Notes: generated by a model not told the origin, from the letters alone. A stretch of 64,000 nt of DNA from Lentibacillus sediminis (GCF_002763455.1 NZ_NIXK01000005.1:62001-126000), one strand, 5' to 3'; shown: positions 52,792-61,771, numbered from the stretch's first letter. Numbers and translations: made by a program.

Positions 52792-54977
52792 TCAAATGCA
52801 CCCACATCGAAAAAATCATTAGCAAAATCATCAAGATGACTTTTTTCAATTACTGCATCTGTATCTTCTGTTACCTGTGCAATAAACTCTTTTATTCTAT
52901 GAACAGAAAGACCCTCGAATTGCGGCAATACGTACAGGATGATAGCAGAAGTGAAATCATCATTATCCTGTGTATGCATGGCAATGTCCCTAATAATAGC
53001 CGGTCCTATTTTCCGGTAAGCATTAATAAGTTTCCAGATGGCTGTCAGCGTTTCTACATTTGGATATGTTTCCATGTCCCATACTTCCAGGTACTCTTCA
53101 ATCAGGTCATTCGTGATCGTTTTCGGAATACCCACTGGGATGAATGCAAACCGCCGCATAAATGCATAGCTCATCTCGTACAAAGAAGCTTTGTCTATCG
53201 TGTTCATCGTTCCAATAATCCGCCAGTCTTTTGGGATGATATAGGTATGGTCTTTCGGCTCTACAGCAACTTTTGTCCCCTGTGGTTTCATTTGTATCAT
53301 TTCGCCACTCTTTGATTCGAACGGAAGTGTAATTTCGTCCCCTGTTAATACAGAAAACAACGAACCAAATGCCTTATCAATATCAGCTCTGTTGATTTCA
53401 TCTATAATAAGCCAGTTATTTTTTGGCTTGTTCGTTACTTTATCCTTGACGCAATTTAAGAATATACCTTCATTGAAATATAAGTGCCCTTCTTTGTCAG
53501 GAAAATATCCGCCGATCGTTTCATAAGTAGACCAGTTTGATGCTGCAGTTACCATGGTCGAATTAACATCATACATTTTGCATATTCTGCTAGCCAGTTT
53601 CGACTTCCCTGTGCCAGGCGGTCCGGTTAATATAATATGCTTACCATATTGAAGTGCTGTCTTCACCTGATCCATGAGAACATCGATGTTTTCAAATACC
53701 AGTCCATCTTCAACTGGTTCCACATCAAAATTTACGGTTGGAATTTGTACTCTATTGCCCAAAGTTTCTTTAACCTCTTCGGCATCATATACTCCCTTAT
53801 CTAATAGACGCTGAATACTTGTATATTTAATAGGGTTTCCCGCACTTGTATGTATTTGGCTCACGTCCACATTAAGTAGTTTATTCCTTAATTGCTTGTC
53901 CGCCTTTGTGCCCTCTAAAGCGTACCGTTCTCCTTTCTTTTTATAATCTTTCAATTCGTATACCTCTTTGATTTGATTGTTATATACCGCACAAAAATAG
54001 CGCAAATTACCAGATTCCAGCTTTCTTTTACTAAGCTTCCAGGCTTGGCTTGTGGCATTATAAAGCTCGACGGATAACATATCTTCTTTATAACTTACAC
54101 CGATTTTGATTAAAATTGTGTCGTCGATCTGTTCTTCCTCATTGTTTAACTTCTCTTTACTAGCTGATGCAGATGTCCGCCACATCTCAGCTATTCCGGG
54201 AGTTTCATAAAAATCAATTTGGTCAGTTCCATATTCGTCCTCCAGTTTTTCACGGATAATATATAATTGCTTATCCAAATCATTGGTTTCACCATCTTCA
54301 ATTAAATTAGCATAGGCCTTAACTATACGTTCTTTATGGCCCCAACTTGCAATTCGTTCAAAATATCCCGGCAATAAAAGGTGGAGGATAATATGTTGCA
54401 TCTGCACTCTTTTTCCTACTTGAGAACGAACCTCTTCTGCTACTTGTTTTAACTTTTCCGGTTGTTCCAGAATTACTTTTCGTTTCTCTATCAGTTGAAT
54501 CTTCAAATATTCAGCAAAAGAGAACAGGAATGATACTTCAAAGTATTTACTTGCACTATAGAATACACCAGGCATCCCTATACCTTTTTTAAATGCATTA
54601 AATACAGGTAATGAAGTATCTATTTCAATATCTTTCCATGAGGCGATTGTTTCGAGTTTGCGTATCTTTGTTTTATAACTGAAGGCTTTTTTAGATGGAA
54701 ATAAGTAATAAATGAACAATAACTCAATGACAAATTTATAAACATCTTCAGATTCATTGCTCAGCTGCTTTTTTAGCTTATCGTCGAAGGAGTCACCTGG
54801 TTCATCAGGACGTTCAATAAAAATAGATCTAAATCTACTCATATTTTCTACAGTCCAAATAGATTCCCCTTCCCATATCAATGATTTGTCGTCCAATAAG
54901 CAATTATATTTCCATTTTTCCGCAGCACCGTAAATTGCTTGTTTTTCACTTTCTTTTAATTTGTAGTTAACAGCCAA
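52788..54977 (-). CDS. McrB-like GTPase/AAA+ protein
   Basis: A 729-residue protein. The AAA+ domain (about 430-680) has Walker A ILTGPPGTGKSKLASRI, the McrB-type Walker B WLIIDEINRADIDKAFGSLF with SVLTGDEITLPF, and the sensor block IIGTMNTIDKASLYEMSYAF with MRRFAFIPV. The first 430 residues are a helical, unassigned region, perhaps for recognising modified DNA. The start is a TTG with GGTGGAG close upstream. It is first in the pair with the McrC-like nuclease gene. The ring motor would assemble on target DNA and activate cleavage. Confidence 0.85.
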   Translation of the reverse strand: MAVNYKLKESEKQAIYGAAEKWKYNCLLDDKSLIWEGESIWTVENMSRFRSIFIERPDEPGDSFDDKLKKQLSNESEDVYKFVIELLFIYYLFPSKKAFSYKTKIRKLETIASWKDIEIDTSLPVFNAFKKGIGMPGVFYSASKYFEVSFLFSFAEYLKIQLIEKRKVILEQPEKLKQVAEEVRSQVGKRVQMQHIILHLLLPGYFERIASWGHKERIVKAYANLIEDGETNDLDKQLYIIREKLEDEYGTDQIDFYETPGIAEMWRTSASASKEKLNNEEEQIDDTILIKIGVSYKEDMLSVELYNATSQAWKLSKRKLESGNLRYFCAVYNNQIKEVYELKDYKKKGERYALEGTKADKQLRNKLLNVDVSQIHTSAGNPIKYTSIQRLLDKGVYDAEEVKETLGNRVQIPTVNFDVEPVEDGLVFENIDVLMDQVKTALQYGKHIILTGPPGTGKSKLASRICKMYDVNSTMVTAASNWSTYETIGGYFPDKEGHLYFNEGIFLNCVKDKVTNKPKNNWLIIDEINRADIDKAFGSLFSVLTGDEITLPFESKSGEMIQMKPQGTKVAVEPKDHTYIIPKDWRIIGTMNTIDKASLYEMSYAFMRRFAFIPVGIPKTITNDLIEEYLEVWDMETYPNVETLTAIWKLINAYRKIGPAIIRDIAMHTQDNDDFTSAIILYVLPQFEGLSVHRIKEFIAQVTEDTDAVIEKSHLDDFANDFFDVGAFE

Positions 54978-55052
54978 TTACTCCACCTGCTTTTTATGTA
55001 GTGTCTTACTATTAAGATACCAAAATGAGAGGGTGAAAACTACACCATAGCT

Positions 55053-55679
55053 TTAATCCTCAAAATACATATGCAACGTGCCATGGATGTCAGAAACGTA
55101 TGCTACCTTCGTCTCGGCTACCACTGATTGATTAAGCAAATAAGCATGAACCTCATCAAAATAAACTTGACCCTTACCCGTGGAATTCGTCCTAAATACA
55201 AGCAAGGCATTATCGATTCCGCATGTTGCCTTTGCAATATTAACTAATTCTTCAATTCTGGATCGATTACGGACATTCATGATTCCTATTACATTGTCGG
55301 GCATGTTTTCACGTTCGCAAAAGAGTTTATCCAATGTCTCCTCATCTTTGTTATAAAGGTTCTCTCGCTCCAAGTGTAAAATGAGATCATACCAATACTC
55401 ATTATCGTAACTGCCCCACCATGACAAATCCATTGCCCTACTCGCTCCACCATTTGTGTCCTCGGTAAATGGATGATAACCCAACATTGATCCCAGTCTG
55501 GAAAAGTACTCTATTTCATTCATTGTAAATGGATGTCTACCATGTTGAACCGAGAGATTAAGCGTATGGTAGTTTTTTACATATCCATCGAATAACTTCA
55601 TTAAATTTAATTGAGTCAATTTGTACCATCCCATTCTCACTCGTTTATTAAGCGCTTTCAAATGTTTTGCGTCAATCAT
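55053..55679 (-). CDS. Hypothetical protein upstream of the McrBC-like pair (208 aa)
   Basis: A 208-residue soluble protein with LNLSVQHGRHPFTMNEIEYF, SRLGSMLGYHPFTED, GASRAMDLSWWGSYDNEYWY and DNALLVFRTNSTGKGQVYFD. The aromatic-rich mid-section and a late beta-rich part suggest a compact alpha/beta domain; no catalytic motif can be assigned. It is on the same strand, 75 bases before the McrB-like gene, and so may belong to that system. The ribosome site (AAGAAAG) is weak. Confidence 0.6.
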   Translation of the reverse strand: MIDAKHLKALNKRVRMGWYKLTQLNLMKLFDGYVKNYHTLNLSVQHGRHPFTMNEIEYFSRLGSMLGYHPFTEDTNGGASRAMDLSWWGSYDNEYWYDLILHLERENLYNKDEETLDKLFCERENMPDNVIGIMNVRNRSRIEELVNIAKATCGIDNALLVFRTNSTGKGQVYFDEVHAYLLNQSVVAETKVAYVSDIHGTLHMYFED

Positions 55680-55743
55680 TGTGCTTTCTTACTGGGAGAA
55701 TTGTTCCTCTTGTTCAAAGACCTTACAATAAATTTTAAGCATC

Positions 55744-56220
55744 TTAATTCTGATCCGCTGTCTTCCTCTTTTTCAAAGCCTCTAGGATAGTGGCATCTAT
55801 AAAAATCAAAACCACACCAAAAATAAGCGCATAATCCGCCAAATTAGGAATTCCTTCGCGAAAGGAGAAATCAATAAAGTCTGTTACCTGATTAAATAAA
55901 ATTCGGTCAACTGCGTTTCCAATGGCACCACCTGCATAAAGTGCAATCCCTGTTTCCAAAAGCTTTCCATTTATATGGCCTTTCTTCAGCATATAAATAC
56001 ATGCTGCCGCAATGATGATGGCAACGGGAACAAACAGACGGCCATACCCTTCAAATAATCCGAAAGCAGCGCCGCTATTTTGAATGTGTGTAAAGTTTAA
56101 CACACCCTCCAAAACCTCCATCGTCTCTCCAACATTTAACTGGGAACGAATCCAATACTTCGATAGTTGATCAATGAAAATGACTAGAATAGTAACGCTA
56201 TAGAAAAGGATAGGAATCAC
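55744..56220 (-). CDS. lspA: Lipoprotein signal peptidase (SPase II)
   Basis: A 158-residue aspartic membrane protease with four helices and the LspA boxes VIFIDQLSKYWI, LNFTHIQNSGAAFGLFEG, YAGGAIGNAVDRILF and the catalytic Asp pair in NAVDRI and VTDFIDF. It removes signal peptides from prolipoproteins. The start is a GTG with only a weak AAAGAAAG site upstream. Its place in a defence island, away from the usual rluD/pyrR neighbourhood, suggests a second or relocated copy. Confidence 0.9.
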   Translation of the reverse strand: MIPILFYSVTILVIFIDQLSKYWIRSQLNVGETMEVLEGVLNFTHIQNSGAAFGLFEGYGRLFVPVAIIIAAACIYMLKKGHINGKLLETGIALYAGGAIGNAVDRILFNQVTDFIDFSFREGIPNLADYALIFGVVLIFIDATILEALKKRKTADQN

Positions 56221-56342
56221 ACTTTCTTTGCTTTTGGGTGTGTCGGTTTCTTCATTACTAGTCCACTTTGTTCATTGTGTTTACCACATACTCCTACTAT
56301 AGCAGATGTCCGCCCATAACTACGGGAGGGACACCTTTTCTT

Positions 56343-56489
56343 TCATCTAAATTTATCGTCCAAATACTCCCGCACTGGCCCAGGCAATAATTGATAAAAT
56401 AATCCCTTATATTTTAAATCGAGCAGCCCAGCAATGAAAACAGTAATGAAGATAAACAGTAAAATTGGTTGTTTATTTTTATTGAACAC
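56343..56489 (-). CDS. Small single-pass membrane protein (48 aa)
   Basis: A 48-codon frame with a GTG start and a strong AGAGGAG ribosome site at good spacing. It encodes one transmembrane helix (ILLFIFITVFIAGLLDL) followed by a soluble basic/acidic tail (PGPVREYLDDKFR). It lies between lspA and a gap containing a terminator and repeats. No family is recognised. Confidence 0.6.
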   Translation of the reverse strand: MFNKNKQPILLFIFITVFIAGLLDLKYKGLFYQLLPGPVREYLDDKFR

Positions 56490-56575
56490 GGTAAGTACTC
56501 CTCTTTGAATTGATTATGTGATGTTATTTTAGATCAATCTTACCATAATTATAATTGCAAAAGTGTTTTTTACCT

Positions 56576-56626
56576 ATACAAAAACACCCCAAAAGGTTAG
56601 GCTTTTTCCTCTAACTTTAAGGGTGC
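56576..56626 (-). terminator. Terminator downstream of the ApeA-like HEPN gene
   Basis: Read on the minus strand, CACCCTTAAAGTTAG pairs with CTAACCTTTTGGGGTG and is followed by TTTTTG. It lies 310 bases after the HEPN stop codon. The interval contains only an intergenic repeat. Confidence 0.65.
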
Positions 56627-56698
56627 AGTATTTTTCTGATTATTGCAGATGAATTGAGCCCCGAGTGCGGAGTTTCGACCCAGTGATTGCGGAGGAAA

Positions 56699-56716
56699 GA
56701 GCCACCATCTGCGGAT
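56699..56716 (+). repeat. Inverted repeat flanking the HEPN gene, left copy
   Basis: GAGCCACCATCTGCGGAT here is matched on the other strand by GAGCCACCATTTGCGGAT at 59351-59334 (17 of 18 bases). Neighbouring TGCGGAGTTT-type units are also shared. The rest of the 56490-56937 gap holds no gene that I can support. Confidence 0.6.
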
Positions 56717-56937
56717 TAGAGAGCCAGTAGGATAAATAAAAAAACTCTTGTATAATAAGAAGGCGTAGTAAAAACATGACTTAATTATACAGGAGGCTCT
56801 TTTATCGTAAGGTTCTGGAACTTTATTTGAAGAAATTGGTCAATGAACAATAATTCAAGTACTGGTCACTCTAGAAATAAGATTTCAGAAGTCATTCGAG
56901 AGGTTACAGGCACTCGTAAACAACTATTTTATTATGA

Positions 56938-58872
56938 CTATTCATCCAACCCAAGTTTATAAGGTGTGCTGTTAGAAAGCTTTCTTTCTAATAAATTTCC
57001 ATCATAAATCTCTTTTATAAAGTAATTTTGGAGATTAAATTGTCCGTCCGAATATACGTTCAAGATTCTATTAAACAATGAATTTGTATATGCCTCGGAA
57101 AAGTTAACTAGATATGGAACAAGGTTTTTATCAACATAACCATTATGGACTATTTGATTTCTACACTTATAAATGTAATCAACAGTTAATTTAACTTCAC
57201 TTCTTTTTTCTCTAAATTGTTTTAAGGCCTCTTTATTATCTTTATAAAAAGTGATTGTATTTTCAATTTCATCCAAAAAACTTTCTTTTGTAGTATACTC
57301 TTTTAATTCATCCATTCTGTTATAAAAATGAACTAAAGAGACTACAGAATCTTCAGAACGAGACACATAAATTCCAACATCATGAAGGAAATCATTCGGT
57401 ATATTTATAGTATCATCTCTTTCATATGAACTCCGGCTATAAAATTCGGTTAATCTAAAAAGATCATGAAGAGGTCTGTGTTGTTCCCAAAGAAAATACA
57501 TATTAGAGATAGTTTCTTTAACGAAATTAAATTTAGATTGCTCAACTTTCTTTGATATGTTTGCTAAACTCTCAATAGCAATCCAATAATTCAAAAGCTT
57601 ATTTTCTTCATTCTGCCATCGTGCCTGTGACATTATATCCATAACACTTAAGATAGTATTTACTTCATAATACAAATCTCTTTTCCCTAATTCTTCTATA
57701 ATACGTGAAACTTTTTTGATATCTTCGTATTTTTTATCGCTTAAAAATTTAGGGTTATCCCTACTTAGATTCCTTCTCATTTGTTTATCATCACTAGAAC
57801 CAAGCAAAGTACCGAAAGAGCCATAATCTTCATCGACTTTTTGACCTATATATTGACCGTCCCAAAAAAATTCGTGGTACTTGTGACCATAATACAGATT
57901 TAGTAAATTCAATAAGTTTGAAAACTTTGACTCAGCTATTTTTACTGCAGAATTTAAAGATGTTGCTGTCACTAGAATCTTTGCATTACATCTACTTCGA
58001 TATTTATATCTATCTTTAGGATCAATCTCTTTACTTCGCTCTCCGATGTAGCTTATATCAAATGTTTCATCAAAATAATCACCTTCTCCAAACATTTTTT
58101 CCACATCAGGACTATACAACTGACAGCCAAAGATTGAAATATCATCACTTTCTTGAGGTAATTTAATCATACCCCAAATAGGATAAATAAAAATATATTC
58201 GTTTTCATAAGAAAGTAGCTTTTTCCGGAAGAAATCCAATCGATCTTGAATACTCAAACCGTCTATATAATCCTTTCTTTCTTCATCCGTATTTAGTTCT
58301 CCCGGTATTTCTTTATAAATTATATATATATCTCCATCATGAATCTGATACGATTGAAATGTTTCTGAAACTAATTTTTTAACATCTTCAATATCCATTC
58401 CAGAGGTTACCAAATCAACTATTATTTCTTTTGTCAATTCTTTTATTTTTAATCGATCTTTTTTTTGAAATAATTTTTTCTCTAAAATTGAATACAATTC
58501 ATCAAATAGAGCATGTGCAAAACTTTGGTTAGAAATTAAACTAGACAATTCTTTAGAGATAACATAAACTGTTCTTTTTTCTTTCTTCTCTAATTTTTCT
58601 TTCAAAATAAGCAATTCTTCTCGATAAATACTTATATATTTTTTAGAAATAAGAGAGTCAATTAATTTGATATATACTTTTCTATTATTTTCGCTTTCAA
58701 ATTGATTTAATTCATACTCATTAATAATGTCTAAAAGAACAACCCTGATATTTACAATATTGATACCAATCATCCCATTTTTAACTTCTTCAGAAATTGA
58801 ATTCCATTCATCATACCAATAAGTAAGCACTTGGCTATAGAATGAATCATCCTCAAAGATTTTCCAATTCAA
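56938..58872 (-). CDS. ApeA-like HEPN domain protein, candidate abortive-infection effector
   Basis: A 644-residue protein. The C-terminal third looks like the ApeA-type HEPN domain: LLNYWIAIESLANISKK (about residue 430) and, near the end, KCRNQIVHNGYVD with the RxxxxH motif RNQIVH (571-576) of HEPN ribonucleases. The N-terminal 400 residues are charged and mostly helical, perhaps a sensor. The TTG start follows GGTGAT. The gene stands alone, is very AT-rich, and is flanked by inverted repeats. HEPN proteins of this type cut RNA during phage infection; the target is unknown here. Confidence 0.65.
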   Translation of the reverse strand: MNWKIFEDDSFYSQVLTYWYDEWNSISEEVKNGMIGINIVNIRVVLLDIINEYELNQFESENNRKVYIKLIDSLISKKYISIYREELLILKEKLEKKEKRTVYVISKELSSLISNQSFAHALFDELYSILEKKLFQKKDRLKIKELTKEIIVDLVTSGMDIEDVKKLVSETFQSYQIHDGDIYIIYKEIPGELNTDEERKDYIDGLSIQDRLDFFRKKLLSYENEYIFIYPIWGMIKLPQESDDISIFGCQLYSPDVEKMFGEGDYFDETFDISYIGERSKEIDPKDRYKYRSRCNAKILVTATSLNSAVKIAESKFSNLLNLLNLYYGHKYHEFFWDGQYIGQKVDEDYGSFGTLLGSSDDKQMRRNLSRDNPKFLSDKKYEDIKKVSRIIEELGKRDLYYEVNTILSVMDIMSQARWQNEENKLLNYWIAIESLANISKKVEQSKFNFVKETISNMYFLWEQHRPLHDLFRLTEFYSRSSYERDDTINIPNDFLHDVGIYVSRSEDSVVSLVHFYNRMDELKEYTTKESFLDEIENTITFYKDNKEALKQFREKRSEVKLTVDYIYKCRNQIVHNGYVDKNLVPYLVNFSEAYTNSLFNRILNVYSDGQFNLQNYFIKEIYDGNLLERKLSNSTPYKLGLDE

Positions 58873-59437
58873 GTTATCACCACATTAAGATATTTATTAG
58901 TTTAAATCAGTTAAAACTCAACCTTTTATAATTATAGCATGTTGAACGTTAACTGAGATCCCAAGAAGGAAATCATTATTTTTGTTAATCTAATTATTGG
59001 ATCTAATTTGTACCAACTTTACAAGTCTTTTTTATCATAGATGAAGAGGAATTTACCAGTGAAAGAGCCAGTAAATGCGTAGAAGAAAGTCACTGCTTGT
59101 TGGGAAATATTAGACAGCATTGAAATGGTTTTATGCTAATTCAATGGCTGCAATGTATATATTAAGCTGAATTTTTTAGTTGCTGTTCATATGTTTACTA
59201 TTCGACAAAGTTGATACGGCTCGGAAAGTGACAGGTACACAAAAAAAGAGGTCAATCGTAGAGCTGTGTCATCTATAAAAGGGACGCCTTTGCTTACATA
59301 ATGGTTCTCTCCTCCGCACTTACTAGCTAATTTATCCGCAAATGGTGGCTCAAAACTCCGCAGAGGTGGCTCATTCCATCCGCAATTTCATTTTCATGCC
59401 AATTGAAAGAACTATTCCTGCCATCTAATAAGGTTTT
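58873..59437. other. Gap at the right edge of the defence island
   Basis: No gene was found in these 565 bases. The right copy of the HEPN-flanking repeat lies at 59334-59351, with further degenerate TCCGCA-type units around 59315-59385. A short AGTGACAGGTAC string near 59226 resembles a dispersed motif also seen near 3105. Base composition returns toward that of the core genes here. Confidence 0.4.
59334..59351 (-). repeat. Inverted repeat flanking the HEPN gene, right copy
   Basis: Minus-strand GAGCCACCATTTGCGGAT differs by one base from the left copy at 56699-56716. The pair brackets about 2.6 kb holding only the HEPN gene. Confidence 0.6.
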
Positions 59438-59971
59438 TCACACATAACCAGTTTCCTTACTCACACGAACCTGATTCAAAATCAGAGCCCCAACCATTTG
59501 AATGACAGTCTTAACAATAATCTGCCCTAAAATAGCAGCCGGCACCGCCTCCCAAGGCAGTATATTAGCCCCAAGCGGACTCAAGCCAATGACTACGAAT
59601 ATTGCAGAATCAAATATTCCTCCAACAATCCCACTGTAGAACACGCGCCAGGCCAATGGCAGTTTCAATCGGCTATAGATCTCTGTATCAGCTGTTTCAG
59701 AGACAACAAATGAAATGACCGATGCCATCACAATAAATAACGTATCACCAAGCATGAATGAAACCGCCGCTGATAAAATTAAAGCGATAAAAATAAACAG
59801 ATACGTTTTCGCTCTGCCATATTTATTTTGCACAATGTCCCGAAAAATAAAGGTCGCTCCAATGAACAATGTACCCATTGGAACAATAAAAACTCCAAAC
59901 TGCAATGGTGCAAATGCTGCCGTTACCACATTAGCGATAACAATAGATAATAAGTAAAGTAGTATTCTCAT
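59438..59971 (-). CDS. Queuosine-precursor transporter, VUT/YhhQ family
   Basis: A 177-residue membrane protein with six helices. Its LQFGVFIVPMGTLFIGATFI block and FRDIVQNKYGRAKTYLFI loop are typical of the VUT/YhhQ family, which imports queuosine precursors such as preQ0 or preQ1. It starts 11 bases after queC, with an AAGGAG ribosome site, so it is co-transcribed with queuosine genes. The clustering strongly supports the role; the exact substrate is inferred. Confidence 0.85.
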   Translation of the reverse strand: MRILLYLLSIVIANVVTAAFAPLQFGVFIVPMGTLFIGATFIFRDIVQNKYGRAKTYLFIFIALILSAAVSFMLGDTLFIVMASVISFVVSETADTEIYSRLKLPLAWRVFYSGIVGGIFDSAIFVVIGLSPLGANILPWEAVPAAILGQIIVKTVIQMVGALILNQVRVSKETGYV

Positions 59972-59982
59972 GATATTGCTCC

Positions 59983-60633
59983 TTATTTTCTCCTATAAAA
60001 ATCATCAAGCCCTTTTTTTCGCAATTTACAAGCCGGGCATTCGCCACAGCCATCTGCTATTACACCGTTATAGCAAGTTACCGTTCTTTCCCGGACAAGT
60101 TCTAGCACTCCATGCTGATCAGCAAGCTCCCAAGTACGAGCTTTGTCCAGCCACATCAACGGTGTTTCAATCACAAACGAATCATCCATAGATAAATTTA
60201 AAGTTACGTTCAACGATTTAATAAAAATGTCCCGGCAATCAGGATAACCGCTAAAATCTGTTTCACTGACTCCAATCACGATATGCTTAGCGCCTAATTG
60301 ACTCGCTAAAACCCCAGCAAATGAAAGGAATAGCAGATTCCGACCAGGAACAAAAGTCGATGGCAGCTCGCCGTTTTCCCCCTCTTCTATCTTTATGTCT
60401 TCTTGTGTCAATGCATTTGGAGCAAGCTGATTCAGGAGCGACATATCAAGAATGTGATGTTTGACACCAAGTTCCGCAGCTATTTCCTTTGCACATTCAA
60501 TTTCCAGACGATGCCGTTGACCATAATCAAACGTCACTGCCTCAACCTCTTCAAAACGTTCTTTTGCCCAGAACAGACAGGTTGTGCTATCCTGACCTCC
60601 ACTAAACACAACGATTGCTTTCTCCTGCTTCAC
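59983..60633 (-). CDS. queC: 7-cyano-7-deazaguanine (preQ0) synthase
   Basis: A 216-residue ATP-dependent ligase with the PP-loop [18 protein letters not shown], the [20 protein letters not shown] block, and zinc-binding cysteines in [22 protein letters not shown]. It converts 7-carboxy-7-deazaguanine to preQ0. The GTG start at 60633 has AAGGGAG eight bases upstream; an earlier in-frame start runs into a terminator. queD and queE are not in the window. It leads the queC-transporter pair. Confidence 0.93.
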   Translation of the reverse strand: MKQEKAIVVFSGGQDSTTCLFWAKERFEEVEAVTFDYGQRHRLEIECAKEIAAELGVKHHILDMSLLNQLAPNALTQEDIKIEEGENGELPSTFVPGRNLLFLSFAGVLASQLGAKHIVIGVSETDFSGYPDCRDIFIKSLNVTLNLSMDDSFVIETPLMWLDKARTWELADQHGVLELVRERTVTCYNGVIADGCGECPACKLRKKGLDDFYRRK

Positions 60634-60653
60634 TATCAGAACTCCCTTGTAAC

Positions 60654-60686
60654 GAAAAAACAGCACCCTAAGAAAAAAGTGCTGCT
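60654..60686 (-). terminator. Terminator or attenuator just before queC
   Basis: Read on the minus strand, AGCAGCAC pairs with GTGCTGTT around a T-rich loop, and six Ts follow. It ends 21 bases before the queC start, so it either ends the upstream transcript or attenuates queC. Confidence 0.7.
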
Positions 60687-60691
60687 TCTTC

Positions 60692-60990
60692 TTAGTTTTT
60701 TAACATTTTGGCCAAGAAGCCTCCATCTTCAAGCGTGAGAATGTCTTTAGTCCAACGATAAGGTGGAAATGAATTGGTTCGGTCAAGTGCGTCTTTAAAC
60801 GTGCTAATTGTCCGAACATGTGTTACCATATCATTATGAAGCGTTCTTTGATAACTGGATATATGAGGTTGCATGGAGAAACTAATAATGCGAAAACCAA
60901 GCGAGTCCTTCCATGTGTAAAATATCCAAGGCGCAAAAGAAACTCCGAATCGTCGGACATCTAGGGCAGGAACTGTCCAAAGTAACGCTC
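60692..60990 (-). pseudogene. Truncated reading frame of unknown identity before queC
   Basis: An open minus-strand frame without a start codon runs from about 60990 to a stop at 60692, including FGVSFAPWIFYTWKDSLGF and ALDRTNSFPPYRWTKDIL. It ends just before the terminator upstream of queC. Its upstream end overlaps the transposon remnant, so it may be a gene truncated by insertion. No family is recognised, and the frame could be spurious. Confidence 0.3.
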
Positions 60991-61067
60991 ATGGAGACGA
61001 AAAATTGCTTTCGTTATGGAAGTGAGAAGCTCCCACTTCAAGCGTAGCTAAGTGGGGAGTAGTTCAC
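60931..61067 (+). mobile_element. IS200/IS605-type element remnant: tnpB 3' end and right-end hairpin
   Basis: The plus-strand frame ends AQKKLRIVGHLG followed by QELSKVTLMETKNCFRYGSE and KLPLQA before TAG at 61045-61047, a tail like those of IS1341-type TnpB proteins. It is followed by the hairpin CTCCCACTT/AAGTGGGGAG and the terminal string AGTTCAC, as at the right end of these elements. The rest of tnpB and the left end are missing. The right-end region is where such elements encode their guide (omega) RNA. The remnant separates queF from queC. Confidence 0.6.
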
Positions 61068-61106
61068 GAGGGTAGCTAAAAACCACTTCCTTATTCCATT
61101 CCTCTT

Positions 61107-61607
61107 TTATCGATTATCTATTTTCTCCGGATTCAAATCATGGTTCATTAAACGATGATTCGCCATTTCTTCATATTTCGTTCCTGGCTTCCCATAGTTA
61201 CACCATGGATCAATCGAAATACCTCCACGCGGAGTAAATTTCCCCCAAACCTCGATATATCTTGGCTCAAGCAAGTTAATTAAATCGTTCATAATAATAT
61301 TGACACAATCCTCATGGAAATCCCCATGATTTCTAAAACTAAATAAATATAACTTTAGTGATTTACTTTCAACAATTTTTTGATCAGGAATGTAGGAGAT
61401 ATACATCGTCGCAAAATCAGGTTGATGTGTAATTGGGCAAAGACTGGTAAACTCCGGACAATTAAACTTCACAAAATAATCACGGTTTGAATGAAGATTA
61501 TCTACTGTCTCAAGTACCTCTGGTGCATAATTAAATGAATAGTTATTATTCTGATTGCCTAATAAGGACAGATCTTTTAAACCCTCTTTCTGGCTTCGGC
61601 CAGACAT
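61107..61607 (-). CDS. queF: NADPH-dependent 7-cyano-7-deazaguanine reductase
   Basis: A 166-residue T-fold enzyme reducing preQ0 to preQ1. The catalytic Cys lies in [18 protein letters not shown], the substrate Glu/Asp in [19 protein letters not shown], and the C-terminus contains [21 protein letters not shown]. The start at 61607 has AAGGAGG ten bases upstream; ATGs further upstream lie in the riboswitch leader. It is controlled by a preQ1-I riboswitch. Downstream, a transposon remnant separates it from queC. Confidence 0.94.
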   Translation of the reverse strand: MSGRSQKEGLKDLSLLGNQNNNYSFNYAPEVLETVDNLHSNRDYFVKFNCPEFTSLCPITHQPDFATMYISYIPDQKIVESKSLKLYLFSFRNHGDFHEDCVNIIMNDLINLLEPRYIEVWGKFTPRGGISIDPWCNYGKPGTKYEEMANHRLMNHDLNPEKIDNR

Positions 61608-61682
61608 AAAAAAGCCTCCTTGTACATGTTTCCCAACACTTTTTAAGAGAGGCTTCACCAATGTTCTATAAAAATTTATGTT

Positions 61683-61718
61683 AAAAACAGAAAAGCCACA
61701 TCCGTTTATGGACATGGC
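61683..61718 (-). terminator. Terminator of the preQ1 riboswitch expression platform
   Basis: On the minus strand GCCATGTCC pairs with GGATGTGGC (two G-T wobbles), followed by TTTTCTGTTTTT. It lies directly downstream of the preQ1 aptamer and upstream of queF. Confidence 0.8.
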
Positions 61719-61732
61719 ATTAGTCATGTTTC

Positions 61733-61771
61733 CATAGTTTTTTATAGAGGGTATCAGCTATGAACCTCTCT
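61733..61771 (-). promoter_or_regulatory. PreQ1-I riboswitch aptamer controlling queF
   Basis: The minus strand reads AGAGGTTCATAGCTGATACC followed by CTCTATAAAAAACTATGG. The GAGG/CCTC stem and A-rich tail match the class I preQ1 aptamer (GAGGTTC…CCCTC-TATAAAAAACTA). The intrinsic terminator downstream makes it a transcriptional OFF switch that reduces queF expression when preQ1 is abundant. Confidence 0.88.

Noticed and set aside
56844-56963. A 39-codon plus-strand frame overlapping the end of the HEPN gene
   Set aside because: It lacks a ribosome site, overlaps the HEPN coding end antisense, and has no conserved motif.
26037-59437. Whole island as a prophage or integrative element
   Set aside because: No integrase, attachment repeats, tRNA or phage structural genes were seen in the window.
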